Assembly: GCF_030272615.1 (NCBI RefSeq)
Contig: NC_081406.1
Location: 170,635,361-170,695,360, forward strand
Reading direction: 5' to 3'
Length of the DNA stretch: 60,000 nucleotides
Source: Cryptomeria japonica
Lineage: Eukaryota > Streptophyta > Pinopsida > Cupressales > Cupressaceae
A program made the translations under genes and the position numbers. The notes beneath the pieces were generated by a model that was given only the letters and a program-made list of their open reading frames with translations, was not told where the DNA came from and did not search any database. Position 1 is the first letter of the stretch. Each line of letters opens with the position of its first letter. Positions 58,108 through 60,000 of the stretch are shown piece by piece.

Positions 58108-60000
58108 ATGGCGAGTTCGTCAGGGAGAATAGAGGTGGAGAAATTTAATGGAAGTAATTTTGAGATGTGGAAGCTGAAGATGGAAGATCTGCTAATAGAT
58201 CGAGATCTTTGGGATGATGTTGATGTGAATGTCCAAAGGCCCTCAGATCCTACTGCGGCAGCTCAGTATGATGTTATGGACCGAAAAGCCAAGGGTCTAA
58301 TCAGACTGTGCCTGGCAGACTCTATTCTAATCAATGTCCATGAAGAAAACTCTGCAAAGAAGCTATGGACTAAGCTTGGTGAGATGTATCAAGCGAAATC
58401 TTTATTAAATCAAATTTTCTTAAGAAAGAAATTGTATTCCTTGAAGATGGAAGAGGGTGGACGAATTGCAGACCACCTGGAAGCATTCAATATGTCGGTG
58501 GCTCAATTAGTATCCATCGGTGTTAAGATGGACAAGGAGGAGAAATGTCAGATCTTGCTTTGTTCTTTGCCTGATTCGTGGGATTCTCTTGTTATGGCTA
58601 TCGGTAGTACTTCTGTTGTTTTGAAATCTGAAGATGTGGTGGGTGCCCTACTCAGTGAAGAGATGCGAAGGAAGGTATCCATCAGTTCAAAGGAAGCCCT
58701 AACCATTCGTGGAAGACCTAAGGAGAAAGGCAAGAAGAATGAGAAGCGCGACAAGTCCAAATCCAAAGGGAGATCGAAATCTCCTGGAAAGTCCAAAGTC
58801 ATTTGCTAGAATTGCGGTAAACCAGGTCACATCCGTAAGGACTGCAAAGAAGAAAAGAAGAAAAAGAAAAAGAAAAAGTTCAATTCTGATTCTGAGTCCG
58901 ACAAGGAAGATGGCGATGCATTTATTGCGGCTTTGGCGACTCATGCAGGTAATGATGCCTAGCTAATTGACTCAGGTGCATCTTTTCATATGACTTCCAA
59001 TAGAGATTGGTTTTCTGAATATGAAGGATTTAATGGAGGTAAGGTGTACTTGGGTGATGATTCACCTCTAGACATTGTTGGTCGAGGTAAAGTTAGAATC
59101 AGGTTTTCTGATGGTAGAATAAAAAGGATTAATGGTGTGCTGCATATCCCTGGATTAAAACGAAACCTGTTATCTGTGAGCAAACTCATAGATGCGGGTG
59201 TGCAGGTAGTCTTTTTCGAAGCAGGATGTAAGATGATTAAGGGTGCTATGGTAGTTGCTAGAGGTGTCAGGTTTGGCACTTTGTATAAGCTTGAAGCATA
59301 CACTGTTGAGTGTAATATCACTTTTGTAAAAAGTAAATCTGCGGATACTTCACTGGAAGATTTGAAGGTTTCACCTTCAGCAGATGGAAATGGTTTTTGG
59401 GTACCTAAGGGTTCTCTTTCGTCTAAGCAAAGTTACCTGCAGAGAAGACTATGTTATGGCACCAGAGACTTGGCCACATTGGAGAAAAGGGTCTAAGGAC
59501 CTTGAAAAATAAAAACCTTGTTGAAGGTTTGAATTATTGTAATCTTGACTTTGATTTCTGTGAGCATTGCATTTATGGAAAACAAAACCGCATTCAGTTT
59601 TACTCGAGTTCTCATAAAACTTGTGGTGTTTTGGATCTTATCCATTCTGATGTGTTTGGTCCAATAGATGTCTCTTCGATTGGAAAATCCACATATTATG
59701 TTTCATTTATTGATGATTTTAGTAGAAGGACATGGGTATATTTTCTAAAGAGTAAATCTGAAGTTTTTAGTCGTTTTAAAGAATTTAAAGCAATGGTTGA
59801 GTTGCAGACTAGAAAGAAAATAAAATGTTTGAGAACTGATAATGGCGGTGAGTTTTGCTCTAATGATTTTGATAGATTCTGTAAAGACTGTGGAATTAAC
59901 TGGCAGAAGACAACTCCGTATTCTCCATAGCAGAATGGAGTTACAGAAAGAATGAACAGGACACTGATGGAGAAGGCTAGGAGTATGTTGAGTGGTGCTG
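58108..60000 (+). pseudogene. Tork-like copia gag-pol, partial, with stops and one frameshift
   Basis: Gag starts at ATG 58108 (MASSSGRIEVEKFNGSNFEM) with the usual copia gag fold and a basic tail. One zinc knuckle, NCGKPGHIRKDC, is preceded by a TAG (58807) where a Trp is expected. A second TAG (58960) again replaces a Trp just before the protease motif LIDSGASFHMTS. The frame shifts once near 59440, before the integrase zinc site (MLWHQRLGH...CEHCIYGKQ). The first two catalytic Asp residues are seen in IHSDVFGP and RTDNGGEF. A TAG at 59928 fits a changed CAG, and GVTERMNRT with the catalytic Glu follows. Length and order fit the Tork/Tnt1 side of copia. The window ends inside integrase. Confidence 0.92.

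Larger units (their letters stand above)
57090..60000 (+). mobile_element. Tork-like Ty1/copia retrotransposon, 5' part
   Basis: LTR, primer site, gag, protease and the start of integrase are present; RT and the 3' LTR lie beyond the window. It interrupts transposase copy 2 at 57089/57090. The target duplication cannot be checked without the other end. Confidence 0.9.

Overview
The window looks like transposon-filled intergenic DNA from a large plant nuclear genome. It is AT-rich. Its LTR retrotransposons use plant-type primer-binding sites of the TGGTATCAGAGC type, plant mobile domain (PMD) genes are present, and elements are nested inside elements. The style fits a gymnosperm such as a conifer, but that is an inference. 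I see no ordinary host gene, rRNA, tRNA, CRISPR array or organelle insert. Every coding region I can support belongs to a mobile element, and nearly all carry stop codons.

Layout, left to right. 1-13580: two Ty3/gypsy elements of Tat-like layout. The first keeps gag, protease and the tail of integrase but has lost reverse transcriptase in frame. The second has no gag-pol. Each carries, on the opposite strand just before its 3' LTR, a two-exon PMD gene with its own TATA box. 13630-17367: a 3.74-kb LTR-like insertion (TG...CA, TSD TGTAT). 17547-19361: copy B1 of a non-coding copia-type LTR element, followed by the 3' end of another element (19362-20011). 20012-28058: a complete non-autonomous Sirevirus-like element, here called C. 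It has 1.18-kb LTRs, TSD TTATT, a gag with five zinc knuckles, and a long unknown second ORF in place of pol. 28110-28805: a solo LTR. 29188-51141: copy B2 of the non-coding element, split by two insertions. One is a Sirevirus-type copia element on the minus strand (29559-37395, TSD TTCCT), itself holding a solo LTR. The other is a 10.9-kb DNA transposon, here called E (38704-49586, TIRs, TSD ATCT). 51142-54815: a satellite-like array of about ten 359-bp units. 55034-57089: part of a second transposase of the E family on the minus strand. 57090-60000: the 5' part of a Tork-like copia element inserted into that transposase gene.

The most interesting item is transposon E. It carries two convergent genes: a DDE-like transposase with introns on the plus strand and a multi-exon gene of unknown function on the minus strand. 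A tandem array of about 359-bp repeats lies between them, and motif repeats lie inside both ends. A related 359-bp array sits next to the second transposase copy. B1 and B2 act as each other's empty sites, which proves three of the insertions directly. Most of the long element genes stay in one frame over 1-4 kb and are broken by stop codons rather than frameshifts; most of those stops fit C-to-T change at methylated sites. Element C and the reverse-transcriptase-less gypsy element suggest that several families here spread as non-autonomous partners.
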